NCBI GenBank assembly: GCA_947683425.1
Contig: CANTUQ010000004.1
Span: 9,090,001 to 9,154,000 of the forward strand
DNA length: 64,000 nucleotides
DNA from: Excoecaria cochinchinensis
Lineage: Eukaryota > Streptophyta > Magnoliopsida > Malpighiales > Euphorbiaceae
Reading direction: 5' to 3'
Shown: one piece after another, positions 11,376-23,027 of the stretch
Layout: the number at the start of each line of letters is the position of its first letter
Position numbering within the stretch: the stretch's first letter is position 1
Position numbers and translations under genes: made by a program
The notes under the pieces: generated by a model
Seen by the model: only the letters and a program-made list of their open reading frames with translations
Told to the model about the DNA's origin: nothing
Databases searched by the model: none

Positions 11376-13103
11376 AATGGATGTTTTTGTTCAGAGATCC
11401 CTCCGAGAGAGCCAAAAGGCAAGGAAATAGCAAGTGGAAGCGGAGCCCTCAATTAGAGTTCAAGAGTTCGAGGTTTGGGAATGTTTGTGGATTAGATGTG
11501 TTTTTAGTGTGATTTTGTGTTTTGTGGTTATTGTTGAAATTGATGGGGTATATTGTGGGTATTTGTATTTAATTAATATGGGTATTGGTTATCTTGAGTT
11601 GAAATGCATAGTTGTGAAGAATTGAACTATAGTATGAGTTTGTATGAAATTCTATGAGAAATTGCTGGTTTAATAAATTCTTGAAATTGATCTTGTAAAT
11701 TGTATGATTTGATAATGATAATTGGTTTATAAGTTGAGTTTTAGGTAGTTTAAGATGTTGTGAATGATTTATTTGTGTGGGGTTATGTTTTGAAGCCAAT
11801 TGAAGGTTTGGGTGAATTTTGGAAGTGGAATTCTGCAGGTTTTTTGCATAAGGGCTGGAAATCACGACCCTGTCGCGAGGCGCGATAGAGCTCGGTGAAT
11901 TCAGCCTTCATGCGCGCTGAGCGTGGACTACCAAGCGGTCGTAGCGGGAGCTCTCTGTCACGAGCACGATGCATGTCGTGAGCGCGACAGAGCGCTCGGC
12001 TGCCGAGTGATTGTGGATAGTCTCCTGTCGCGAATGCGCACTTGCAAGCGAGCGTGACAGCTTTTACTGGCCGCTCACTGTCGCGAGCGTGACGACCATC
12101 GCGAGCGCGACAGTGAGACAAGCTTCTGTCCCCGTGCGAGCGAGAGGACTATTGCGATCGCGACTTGGAGTAAATCTTTGCGTCTGTCGCGGGCGTGACA
12201 ACTCCTGGCTTCAAAATTGAGTTTTCTTTTTATGCTTCCAATATTTAATTTTCAACCTTGTGATGCTTTTGTAATTATATATGGACAATTTTATGAATTA
12301 TATGAATGTAAATTGAATGAATTATGCTTGACTTGCGAAAGTCAATTATCCATAAAATGTGTGGATATGGAAATGAGTCTATGATATGGAATATGATATA
12401 AAGTGGTAATATGAACAAAGAAAGTGATTTGAACATGAAACACGTGTGTATGATTATATGGAGATATGAAAAAAATATATATTATATGCCCTCAGTATAT
12501 CGGTAGTGAAATCATTGTGTGTATGATATAATTGGCTAGCCATAGAGGCGTTACAGTGTACCGTGGTAGGGAGTCATGGCGGCTCGCAATTGAAGGCCAA
12601 TGACGGTCTACTTGTAAGTTATAGTGCAATGTTAGTGTCAATTGTATGTGTAGTGTAGTCAGAGCACAATTTGGCCCCCTAAGTGGTCACTTTGACACTA
12701 CTGAAGTGCAATCTGGCCGCTAAGTGGCCACTTTGGTAGGTTTAAGGCTTTGGAGCCCTGTCCCCTATATCAAGTCCGGTGATTTCTATTGGATAATACT
12801 GTGGGTGAATAAGAAAGGAAAATGAAATACATAAAGGAGATCTAATAAGAGAAAATATGGTAAAAAGGATGAAAATATAAAGATTTAAAAGAATAAAGGG
12901 TTAATAAGATAATTAAAGTGAAAGGGGAAATATGGATGAACAAGTAATCAAAAAGTGGAATAAGTGAAAAAGTGATTAAATAAGGGCAAAAATGATAGTT
13001 ACTCGTAAAAATGAGATGTAGTGATTAGATAAAAATTTTACATGTCAATTAATGAATTAGAAATGAATAATGTTTAAGTAATGGCAAAATAATAATTTAA
13101 TGG
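11376..13103 (+). repeat. Truncated Tekay-type LTR remnant (related to solo LTR F)
   Basis: From about 11420 the sequence follows the middle of LTR F: CAGGTTTGGG, then CTGCAG, a TGTCGCGA palindrome array at 11865-12200, then GAGTTTTCTTTTTATGCTTCC. The 5' end and the 3' end (no GTGTTACA) are missing. Bases 12480-12790 hold repeated AAGTGG(T/C)CACTTTG words that I do not recognise, and the rest to 13103 is purine-rich and gene-free. Confidence 0.6.
11865..12200 (+). repeat. TGTCGCGA-type palindrome array in LTR remnant
   Basis: Several palindromes of the type CTGTCGCGAGCGTGACAG and variants with ATCGCG centres recur every 40-60 bases, with GC-rich linkers. It occupies the same position as the array in LTR F at 16130-16430. 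Confidence 0.75.
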
Positions 13104-13317
13104 TGTAGACACTGGGTCCCAAGTCAGTCTAGATTAGGCTGACCCAATGATGATTAGACGCCTATTCATGGGCAAAAAGGTTGGAAGTGATGATTTTTTT
13201 GTGAAATTTACTCTTTAGAGTAAATAATAATTTTTTTTTTAAAAAATTAAAAATAAAAAAGGTGAGTTTGGAAATTATAGTATTTTAGTCAAAATTGTTA
13301 TTTAAAAAAAAAATTTT

Positions 13318-13540
13318 TGGGCGTTTGCGGCAGCCGGCGCTTGCAAGGGTTGGCCTCCGCGCGATCCAGGCAGGGCGCTAGCACGCGAGACGCCCCCGTA
13401 CAGCACGCAGCGAGCACGGGGAAGTTGCTCGCCCGCGCAAAATTCAGCGTGCCGGATGTCGCTCGAGCGCGGCCGGTGCCCGTTGCTCGCCCGACGGGCG
13501 TCGGTCGGCCCCCTAGGCTGCCGAAACTCGTTTTTCGCCA
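13318..13540 (+). other. GC-rich island in the Tat LTR
   Basis: About 220 bases are strongly GC- and CpG-rich, flanked on both sides by poly-A/T. Words such as GCTCGCCCG recur. Open frames on both strands here are short and biased by composition, and I do not consider them coding. Confidence 0.6.
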
Positions 13541-16129
13541 TTTTTCTCAGATTTTCTTTATTTTTTTTTGACTTTTCACCATATTTTCTGGGATTTTTAA
13601 TGATATTTCCCATTTTTGAACCTAAATTAAGGGGAATTTGATAAAAAATTTAATTTTCTTTTTTAATTAATTAGGTTTTCCATTTTTATTGATATAAATA
13701 GAAAATTATGGGAAGAAAAAAGGGAGAAATTCTTTTGGGGCATTTTTTCTTCTCTTTTCTTGAGTTTGGGCATTTTTGTTCTTCTTTTTTAATTTTTTCC
13801 TTTTTTTTTTTACTTCAATAAAATTTTTTCTAAACATTTTAGATTGAATTTTATTGAACAATGATTGATTTTGAGACAAAAAAAAATTCTTTGTTCTTAA
13901 AAGTCCAATTTTCTCATTTTTTTAATCAATTTTCTCTTCAATTAAATTATTCTTCAAAAACTCTACTTTGATTTTTAGAAGAATAATTGATTTTAAGACA
14001 AAAAGAATAATTATTTTTTTTGAAATTCAATTTTTTATTTGATTTTGTAAAAATAAGATTTTTACAATTATTTTTTATAGAAAGTTTTTAAATTATTTTT
14101 TTATCTAATATTTTGTGAATCAAAGCAAGGAATCAATTATTGTAACACCCCAAAACAGTCCCGGTCAGAATTTGCATGTTAAGTCGAGAATTTAAGGGTA
14201 TTTCAGTAATTTGTGCATGAGGAAGATTGGATAATAAGGACTTAATTGCAAAGTAATTATTAAATAAGTTAAGTGGGGGAAATTATATGGTGTGCATGTG
14301 GCGTATGGATGTAGCGTGTTTATTGTGGTTTTATCTAGTGTGTGTGTTGTTTGGTAACAAGGATGTAAGGCAAGTATCTAGTGGTTTGTGTGTATCGTAC
14401 TAAGGATGGAAAAATATCTACTTAAGAATTATCTAGTAAGGAAGGAGTATGGTGCTATAAGATGTTAGTCAAAGTGGGTTTTGTTGGACCTATAGGAGAT
14501 TGCCATGTGGCTTGGTAGGTGTGCATTAAATGAAAAGAAAGAAAAAGAGGGAAAAAGAGGAGAGAGAACACAAGAACAATTCTGCTCCCCGTTCTCCTCT
14601 CTTCTTTGGTTATTCTTTCTCATTTCTTCTCTATTTTCTGTACTTTCTCCTTTTCTTTCTTGTGGTTGGTGTTTGGGCACATTCTTGGGTGATTTTGATT
14701 GAGTTTTGGAGCAAGATTAAAGAGGTATGTGTTTGGGTTTAGGGCTCCTGCGTTCTTGGGTTTTTCTTCTTCTCCTTTTTCTGGTTTTGCTGGTTTTAAG
14801 TTAAGGTTTGGATGAGTAATTACGGGATTTGTGTTTGTGGAAGTTGATGTTGACAAGAAGAAGAATAAGGGCAAGGAGAAGATTGAAGGTTGAAGAAGAG
14901 TGATTTTAGGTCTTCAATTTCAGGTTTGGGAGCTGTGATTTCTACATTTGAGTTTGAGTTGTCTTTGCCTAATTCTCCTTGGATCATGAGTGTGTATTTG
15001 TTTTTGTTTTCCAGAAATTTGAGTGCTTTGATATGAGTTTATGCATGAATTAATATGGGTAAATGTGTTATTAATCCATGTTATTAATTGAGATAAATGT
15101 ATATGAGGGTTGGTATTGAAATGCATGAGTTTGGGATTTTCTTTGAATTTGATATTTTATGGTGATTTTGGCAATTATGTTCAGTTCTCATCTGACCTCC
15201 GTGTATTGTTTTTGTCATAAGTAGAGTTTTAAAATTCTAAATCGTGTTATTCTTGAGCCATTAGAACCATAAATTCCATGCCTTTAAAATTTTTAAAATG
15301 ATCTTGAGCAAATTCTTGCTCTAAGATCCTGAAATTTGGCCAAAACCGTAGTGTCTCTATTTGTGTCGGGTTGTTTGAACAGTATGGGTTGTTGAGATCA
15401 TATCTGGATTTATTGATGTCAAAATGACCTGAAACTTGTTCCTTTTGAAATTTAAGATGTAGGGAAACATTTGTTAAGAAGACCACTTTGCCTAAAAATG
15501 AGGTTTAGAGGTCGGTTTTTGCGATGCTAATTTGTAGTAAAAAGCTGTCTTTTAAGGTATCAGAGGTGAGCCTCTATCATGAGCGCGACAGGGTCGCGAC
15601 CTCGGGACAGAATAACATGAATAAGCATTTTCTTCTTTATTTTTGAGCCCATGGTTGACCCGGTTCAATCCCCTACCTTTCCCCTCAGCTTATTATGCAT
15701 GTTTAGGGTAATTTAATGATTATATAAGTAGTTGTCTTTGGGAAAACTTATGAGTATGATTAAGATTGGTGATCTAACTAGTAAAATAACAATAGATATA
15801 ACTCTGTGAAGGATGGAATATGGATGAGTATTAATATGTGTTGATCTCGTGAGTAACTAAGCATGATGTACCATATATATGAATGCATATAAACATGGGT
15901 GCGATTGAGATGAATGACGAATAGTGCTGATATTGTAGATTGTGTAAATGGATATTGTTAGTGGCATGATTTATTTGGAATTCTTGGTATGGATGTTGTT
16001 TTTTATGTTGTCAATTATGTGTGGCTTGCTGGAGATGAGGTAAGTGGATGTTTTGATGTTTGGTTTGAGATTTGGGTATTGTGAAGTTGGGTTTTTTCTG
16101 CAGATTTCTCGTGTAAGGGTTGGAATTCA

Positions 16130-16430
16130 CGACTCTGTAGCGAGCGCGACATTGGTGCGAGTCACGACAGAGCCCGGTGAAAACAGCCCTCGCACGCGTC
16201 CGAGTTCTCCGCCGAGCCATGCAGCGGAGCCTCTGTCGTGAGCGCGACAGAGAGCTCGGCTGCCAATCTGAATTGGGCGATCCTCTGTCGCGAGCGCGAT
16301 AGATCGAGCTAGCAGCTCACTGTCACGAGCATGACAGTGAGATGTGTATAGTTCCCTCGCGAGATCGAGACTTGGGGCAAGTTGCCTCTGTCGCGAGCTC
16401 GACATTCGCTGCAATCGCGACACTCCCTGG
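16130..16430 (+). repeat. TGTCGCGA-type palindrome array in solo LTR F
   Basis: Palindromes such as CTGTCGTGAGCGCGACAG, CTGTCGCGAGCGCGATAG and CTGTCACGAGCATGACAG repeat with GC-rich linkers. Point changes in one arm are often, but not always, matched in the other. Confidence 0.75.
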
Positions 16431-16654
16431 TTTCCAAATTGAGTTTTCTTTTATGATTCCAATGTTTGAATTCCGAACTTGTGATGCCTTTAGGTTTATA
16501 CTTGGACTATTTTATGAAGTATATTAATATAATTGGATGTATTATGCATGGACAATGTTATTAATTATATGACTGTGATATGTTAAATTATGCGCCATGA
16601 TGTGGAACATGATTTGTATTACGCATGACTTGCGAGAGTAAGTCTAGTGGATAG

Positions 16655-16805
16655 TTAGGCATGCCTAATAGAGTCTCTTTAGCTGTAGCACCTTTGGACG
16701 TTTAGACCCTGATCAGGTCCCCATTTGGTTCCTCGCAAACCCTTTTAATGTGTTCGGATCCTCGCGATCCTTTTTAATGTGTTTGGATCTTGTTTAAGAT
16801 CCCCC
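16655..16805 (+). other. Conserved palindrome cluster in solo LTR F
   Basis: The cluster holds TTAGGCATGCCTAA (16655-16668), GACC-N8-GGTCC, an imperfect GGTTC/AAACC hairpin, GGATCCTCGCGATCC and GGATCTT/AAGATCC with a GTTT loop. This copy has both the GGTTC and the GGATC version of the third hairpin. Confidence 0.65.
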
Positions 16806-17690
16806 TCAGTAAAATGTTTTAAATGTGATAAAATTATATGGTTTTCGATTCGTACCCGTAAGGTACCCTTTGGCCGATTCGTACCCATAAGGTACTGTCC
16901 GTATACTCGTTATCCACTATTGTGAGTCAGCAGGTGCTTTGTTGTTTTGTTTTGTTTTGCTTTGAAATAACTATAAGAATGTGACATCAGAATGAGCATG
17001 ATAATGATTTGAGGTATCAGTTTATATATTTATAAACGTGGATATGAGCTTCGGAACGTATGTCTTATTTATATCAGCATGTGAATCAGATCAGTTGTGG
17101 CTATAAATATGTAAATTGATATGTTTAAGATTGTGATCTTGACCTCTTGAATGCTTTGAAGGTAGTGCTATGATATATGTTTCCTTGGTTTATGCCATTG
17201 TAGTGATTGCGGTATGTTGGCATACGTTTATATTTCATGGTATGATAACATATGTAATGTATAGTGACTTAGAAGTATTGTTGTGTTATAATTTCTTTGG
17301 TCTCTGCTATTGGGGTGTCTTCGGCATGTTGTCATGTGATTACGTTTTTGGCATGATAGTTGTATGTTCTGACCTCTAGCGACTTTGCATGATATTTGTG
17401 TGCATCATGGTATGGTAGTATAATGCATCAAGTTCGTATTTCGGGTATCAGTTAACATGTATGTGCATCTTTGCATGATAGTTGCATCGCGTGTGAATCA
17501 GCTTTTGGTTAGTATATGGGTACTTTGGTATGACATCTGTATATATATCATTTGTGTCTTCGCATGATTCGCCTTCTGATATCTGATACTTCGGTGGAAC
17601 CGGTAAGTGTTTGCCTATGAGTTTATATGTATTTCTGCATGATGTTATATGTTTGTTGGTTTAGTGTCCTTTTGTCTTTGCTCCTCCCCA

Positions 17691-17727
17691 CTAAGCGTTA
17701 TCGCTTAGCACAGGTTCTTTTCCCGTG
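17691..17727 (+). other. Double hairpin near 3' end of solo LTR F
   Basis: CTAAGCG and CGCTTAG arms around a TTAT loop are followed at once by CACAGG and CCCGTG arms (one mismatch). GTAGGTGGCAGG follows, as in the other LTRs. Confidence 0.65.
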
Positions 17728-18364
17728 TAGGTGGCAGGCTTTGGTTCGGTTCGAGTCGAGCATCTGCAGGGTCGGCCACATAGGAGTTAGAAGTGTATTG
17801 TTATTTTGGTTCCAGCTCCTGTATTTCGAATTCTGTAATTTTGTAGCCTTTTGCTTATGCATTTGGATATGTAAGGATCTTATTGTAATTAAGTTTTCAG
17901 TTATTACTCAGTTTTATCGTTCGCCTTATGCTTCCGCTGATTGAATGATTGAATGCATGTGTATATGCTCTGCTTAGCGCCGGCGTGTGTGTGAGTTAAT
18001 GCACGTCTAGTTTTGCTCTCAAGGTAAGTTTTTAATTTCCCCGTGTTTTTGCATGAATGTATGCTTTCGCTTAGTGTATGTGTGTATGTATGTGAGTGAG
18101 CATCGGTAGCGCAACCGCGCCCTTCCAATGGGGACGTAGGGGGTGTTACAATTATCTTCTCTCATTCTATCAAATCCGAAATCTGAGGATAAATATTTTA
18201 GGCTCGATTTCTTTTTTTTTTTATTATTATTTTTATTTATTTTTTGTTCATATTTAATTAGCAATCATGTAGATCTTTTAATTTATCTTTTATTTATTTA
18301 TTTTATGTGATTTTAGATATAGATTTAATATTTTTTATTCTTTTTACTTTATCTTATTTAATTG

Positions 18365-18406
<42 letters not shown>

Positions 18407-18433
18407 GTTGTTGTTGTTGTTGTTATTATTATT
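18365..18433 (+). repeat. TTA then TTG trinucleotide microsatellite
   Basis: About fifteen TTA units are followed by about six TTG units and a few more TTA units within the Tat LTR. Confidence 0.9.
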
Positions 18434-19476
18434 TCATGTTTTTATGTATTAATCTATTTGTTTTAATATGTCATTTAATTTATTTATCACCCATAATGCA
18501 TTTTTTATCTATTTTATTTTGTTATTTATTATTTTATGTATTTAATTGATTTTCTTGATTTAATTACTAACATTAATTTTTTGTATTTATTTTTTTTCAA
18601 TATTTATTTTTGTTATGATTGAGCACATTTGCACGAGAAGGAGAAGATCCGGGAATTTCTTTTAGTTGATTCATTATTTCTTATTGTATTTATTTTTTTC
18701 TTTATTTTTGGCTTTTAATTTATTTCTCATGTAATTAGTAATAAAATTATTTATTTTATGCATAATTAAAAATCACAAAAATATTTATATTAATAAATTG
18801 GAATTTTTTCTAATAAAATAGGACCAATGTTCTAATTTTAACCAATAAAATGTCACTTTTAAAAGGAGAATTAATTTTCATAAAATGGGATCACTCATCC
18901 CAGTTTTCTCAATAAACGCCTAAAATAATTCTCCATTTTTAAGTATGCATGAAGGAACCAATGTTCCTACTCCAAATAAATATCCCAATTTATGTATGCT
19001 TGTTTACTTAATTGATTTTGTTTATTTAATTTTATATTTTGGAGGATTGTATTTTTGTCCCACTTTCATTTTGTAATTTATTTGGCATTTTAATTCTTTT
19101 ATTTATCGCTTTTTACCTCTTTCTTTGTTGCTTTAATATGCATTTAAATTAATTGCATGATGTGTGAGAAAAGGGATGGAAAACTAATTGTTAAAAGCTC
19201 ACTTATAATTTAACCAAGGCGGTAATAAGAGTGAAGTTCCGGATAAGACCTCCGAGGTTAGACGAATTTTCCCAATTTCTTGTAAATTGGGTGGCGACTC
19301 CAAAATACCTCAAAGGTGCCTAAAGGTTTCATAGGGTTAGATGAACTTCCCCAATGTTCTATTAGGAAGGGAATCCAAAATATCTCATGTGACCTAAGAT
19401 CTAGACGCAAACCTTTCTCGGACTCTAAAAGCGGGCCTTCCGGGAAATAATATAAGCGAGTTTCGGCACATCACAG

Positions 19477-19494
19477 TGGCGACTCCACTGGGGA
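19477..19494 (+). other. Primer-binding site of Tat element E
   Basis: TGGCGACTCCACTGGGGA begins one base after the LTR end. This sequence is characteristic of Tat/Ogre elements, whose primer is reported to be an arginine tRNA. Confidence 0.7.
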
Positions 19495-20191
19495 CTTTGA
19501 GACTTTGCTTCGAAAGTGTCTTGGTTAAAAAATATAATTGAGCTTTTAAAATTAAAATTCTATCATTTTTCAAAATTGCATTGCATCCATACTAGAGTCT
19601 TAGATCTATATTAGTTTGGTCCCTATTTTTATCCCGGTGCATTCCCGAAGTGCGACCCTACGTTCACTCAATGTAGGAAAGTGTTAAGGATGATCACCAG
19701 CCCAAGCCTAGTACCATCATGGTATATCAAATGGAAACCCGATTGGTCGTTATGCTCATGATGAGCTAGACCCATTGGCAAGGACCATGCTTGGGTAGCC
19801 CTAAAGTATTATGACCTTTAACTAAAGCTCATGTAATGGCAGTAGATACTTCCTCTAGGTGACATGTACCATAATATCGTGCTTGTTATGTAGGCCATTA
19901 TATATATACAAAATTAAATAAATTAGATGGTTTTTTCATCAAAGGCTTTCATGCCCCAGTGGGCCCATCTTAATTTAGTTGAAATGTTCAAATACATAAA
20001 GGTCAAAACCCATATGTATGCGCATTAGATAAGAGATGTTATGTTGTCGATTTTCCATCGTGTACTATACGCGTCCATTGGGTTCTCCGTTAACCCATGG
20101 ATCAAGCCCACCTAGGAAAGAGAACGCATTACCTCGTGTGTGGGAGTGATAAGGTTGGAAGGATCTACTTGCTTGTATGTGGTTGTGAATA
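19495..20191 (+). other. Untranslated leader of Tat element E
   Basis: This stretch lies between the primer site and gag. It holds no long open frame. It includes phrases common in Tat leaders such as CCCCAGTGGGCCCATC. I see no conserved hairpin module like that of the Tekay-type LTRs. Confidence 0.5.
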
Positions 20192-20906
20192 TTGCATAAC
20201 ACACGATCATGCATTATATATATATCATTCAAGCATCATCCTTACAGTTTGTATCTTTCAGCCATCATAGATTCATTTAAGTGGACTAGAGGTTCCGACG
20301 GTCGCCTGGTGAGGACAAACCTGCTCTTTGAATTATCAGAGTTAGTGTCTGATTGGGATTCTGAGTCACTCTCAGCAACTAGTGAATCATCCTTAGAATT
20401 ATTAATGGCAGAAAAAATTGGGGCATTGACCACTCAAGACCTTACTAGGAGATTAGAGGACTTTGAGCTGAGGATGTTAGATATGATGGGTGCCATGGTC
20501 GAAAGGATTCCGCATCCTTCTATTGCACAACCACTTGTCACTACACAACCACCGGTAGTCCCTCATCGGGGGCAAGTTGAACCGCTTGCTGGCAGGGAGG
20601 CTCCCCTCGTTGGTAATGTTGCCCGCCAACTGGTTAATGAGCATAAAGCTGCTGCGCCCATGGAACCAAATGAGGTGAGGATCCATAACCCCGATGAGGA
20701 TTTCATAATGGAGGAGGGGGACGAGGAACCAATAGTCCATCAAGCTGTGAGGGGTAGAGCACCCAGGGTAGAAGATGAGGCAATGAGAGGGAGAGGGATG
20801 AGGTAGCAGATTGAGGCTATCACCCATATGTTGTTAGCTGGAAAAGGGATCGATCCTGAAGATAGAGATTTGGGGGATGAAGAGCTGCTACCCCAAAGGT
20901 TCAAGA
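20192..20906 (+). pseudogene. gag of Tat element E, first part
   Basis: The frame is open from 20192 with a likely start ATG at 20405 (MAEKIGALTTQDL). The product is acidic and low in complexity (EEGDEEP, RGRAPRVEDE), as in the N-terminal part of Tat gag. A TAG at 20804 interrupts the frame, which then continues to the junction with element C at 20907. The rest of gag resumes at 33287 after the 12.4-kb insertion. Confidence 0.7.
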
Positions 20907-21224
20907 TGTAACACCCCTAACTCCCACACGTAGCATTTCGAAAAGTGAAGAGCTACGGTGAGCGGAAGGTGCCATCAAGCAGGGACACACATGATAATAC
21001 AGAAATTAGAGTAATAAAATTTCTAACATCATAACCTCAAGACATGCACATCCTAAACTTATCACACACACACCATCATTCGCACTAAAGATTATTACAT
21101 CTCATTATAAATGCTTACTAAATAAACTTGATTACAAACTGACAACCAATAACAACATTCTATAACTTCTACCGACTCGTTGGCCAAAGTCACAAAGAAC
21201 CGCTGTTCAACTCTGATCTCCTAA

Positions 21225-21301
21225 CCTGCACGGACAAACAACTGAGCTAAGCGATAAAGCTTAGTAGGGCGAAACAAATAATGGGCAGCCACTCACAGTG
21301 G
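21225..21301 (-). other. Conserved LTR hairpins, element C left copy
   Basis: CTAAGCG with AGCTTAG (21247-21264, one lost pair) and CCACTCACAGTGG (21289-21301) are visible. The adjacent CACGG arm has lost its partner in this copy. Confidence 0.55.
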
Positions 21302-21327
21302 TTGCTGAGGCGCAAACACATGTAATT

Positions 21328-21329
<2 letters not shown>

Positions 21330-21384
<55 letters not shown>
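21330..21384 (+). repeat. TA dinucleotide microsatellite
   Basis: About 27 TA units occur in the left LTR of element C. The right LTR has a shorter, interrupted tract at 29792-29833. Confidence 0.95.
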
Positions 21385-21390
<6 letters not shown>

Positions 21391-22639
21391 AGAATAAAGT
21401 ATACCGGTTAAGGCTATCATAAATTCATATCCTTCTTCTCATACAAAACATAAACATTTTCCTATATACATTTGTTTACATACCATAGCTAGAATTTACG
21501 TTATTACCTAAGTAATTTACGATGACATTATACTTACTCATTGTTTGCTTTATTTATTTAATTAACTATGTGAATAGTCATACCTCCTTGGTTACAAAAG
21601 ATACATTTGCTAACGGGGCAAATTAAGTCATATCGATTCCCATTATTACTAACATTTCAAAAATCATGCAGATCAAAGTATCAGTGCTTGCGTTAGAACA
21701 TTCTATTTGATTAAACCATTACTGTTCAAAGCTAGACAAAACATTTAGATTTCATATTTGGTTCGGGCTAGAAATAAATACTCCCAGCATCCTACGTATC
21801 CCTATGGTCGGGAATCAGAACCACCCAGTTCTACAGAAACTTATGCACACATATTCCAAATTTAATCTTAACCCATTTCCTAATCCAATTTATCTATATC
21901 ATGCTTAATACTTTATTATCACTTACTTACCAATCAATACATATATAACTTACTGTATTTATTAAAATCAACAGCAAGGCACACGAATTCCTTACCAAAA
22001 TGCTTATAGTAATTATCCAGGCTAAGATCCAGAAGGTAGATAACACAATACATACCTGTATTCTCAATTTAAACATATAAACGGATATATTCATAGAGTT
22101 CATTTACTGAATACTTGACTATAGCAAATAAGCATATCAATCATTTTGAAAATTCTCACACTGACTTTACATAGGCAATCATAATCATAACTCATGAACA
22201 GATTAGTAACAGGCATCTTTCACATACGAATTTTTATGTAAACAGTATTCATTTATGCATACTTATTAGCACAACATCGTTTGCTATATCTCTTTTCGAT
22301 TAATTGACATTAGGTTCAGATACAAAACCATTTTGGTATCCGATGATACCACACAATTTCACAATCGAGTCCATAACGGCTCCAGAACAGAGGGTTGCGT
22401 AAAGCACCAGTCAAATGGCATTAATTGCAATTGCATCAAATGTTTATTCACATAACTTTTGTACATCGTTATAGAATTTATCAATTCTATCACATACTTT
22501 TATTTTCCTTGATTGCCTGCTATTTCCTAGGGGTGGATAAGCTAGTAAACTGTGATGGTACCTTATGGGTACGAATCGAACAGTGACGGTACCTTACGGG
22601 TACGAATCGAAAAGCAACATCACATTTTCTCATTCAAAA

Positions 22640-22704
22640 CATTTTACAGAGGGGATCTTAAACAAGATCCATACACATATAGGTTCGCGAGGAACCAAAC
22701 AGGG
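22640..22704 (-). other. Palindrome cluster in left LTR of C (truncated)
   Basis: GGATCTT/AAGATCC with an AAAC loop and GGTTCGCGAGGAACC are perfect. The next word, GGACC, is cut off by the deletion junction. Confidence 0.6.
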
Positions 22705-23027
22705 ACCTTTTTGGGTTGTTACAATCATCTCTTACATAAATATCCACATCCTTGTTACCAAACCCATAATCCCTTAAATCACTTCCCATAAAATACTTTA
22801 TATACAAGGCACCATACACACAAACCACACTAGATTAATCCCACCAATTACCCTACTTCCATACACCACATGCACACCATATAATTTCTCCTCTTATCAT
22901 ACTTAATTAATTTCCTTACACTAAAGTCCTTAATATCCAAATTTTCTCTTACTCAATTTACTGAAATACCCTTACTTTTCTGACTTACCACGCAGATTCC
23001 GACTAGGCCTCTTTTTGGGTTGTTACA
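22705..23027 (-). repeat. Truncated 3' LTR of element D with filler at junction
   Basis: Bases 22720-23027 match 26650-26956 of the 5' LTR. The preceding bases TTTTTGGGTTGTT repeat the LTR end. The polypurine tract (ACTCCCCCTTAAG on the plus strand) follows at 23030. Confidence 0.8.

Larger units (their letters stand above)
14141..18150 (+). repeat. Solo LTR F (Tekay-type) nested in LTR E
   Basis: The 4,010-bp LTR starts TGTAACACCCC and ends GGGGTGTTACA, with ATTAT on both sides (14136-14140 and 18151-18155). Its modules in order are a polypyrimidine/polypurine region (14530-14700), a palindrome array (16130-16430), a palindrome cluster (16655-16805), paired CGATTCGTACCC boxes (16848-16890) and the CTAAGCG hairpin (17691). 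There is no internal domain, so it is a solo LTR left by recombination. Confidence 0.92.
13104..19475 (+). repeat. 5' LTR of Tat/Ogre-type element E, split by solo LTR F
   Basis: The LTR starts TGTAGACACTGGG at 13104 and ends CACATCACA at 19475, directly before a primer site. Without solo LTR F and one target copy it is about 2.36 kb. It contains a GC-rich island (13318-13540), long poly-T stretches, a TTA/TTG microsatellite (18365-18433) and GGACCAATGT boxes around 18830. Its 3' end holds repeated phrases with GGCGACTCCAAAA, typical of Tat/Ogre LTRs. Confidence 0.8.

Noticed and set aside
18307..18549. Open frame with a Tyr run and a Cys run
   Set aside because: It translates the TTA/TTG microsatellite in the Tat LTR.
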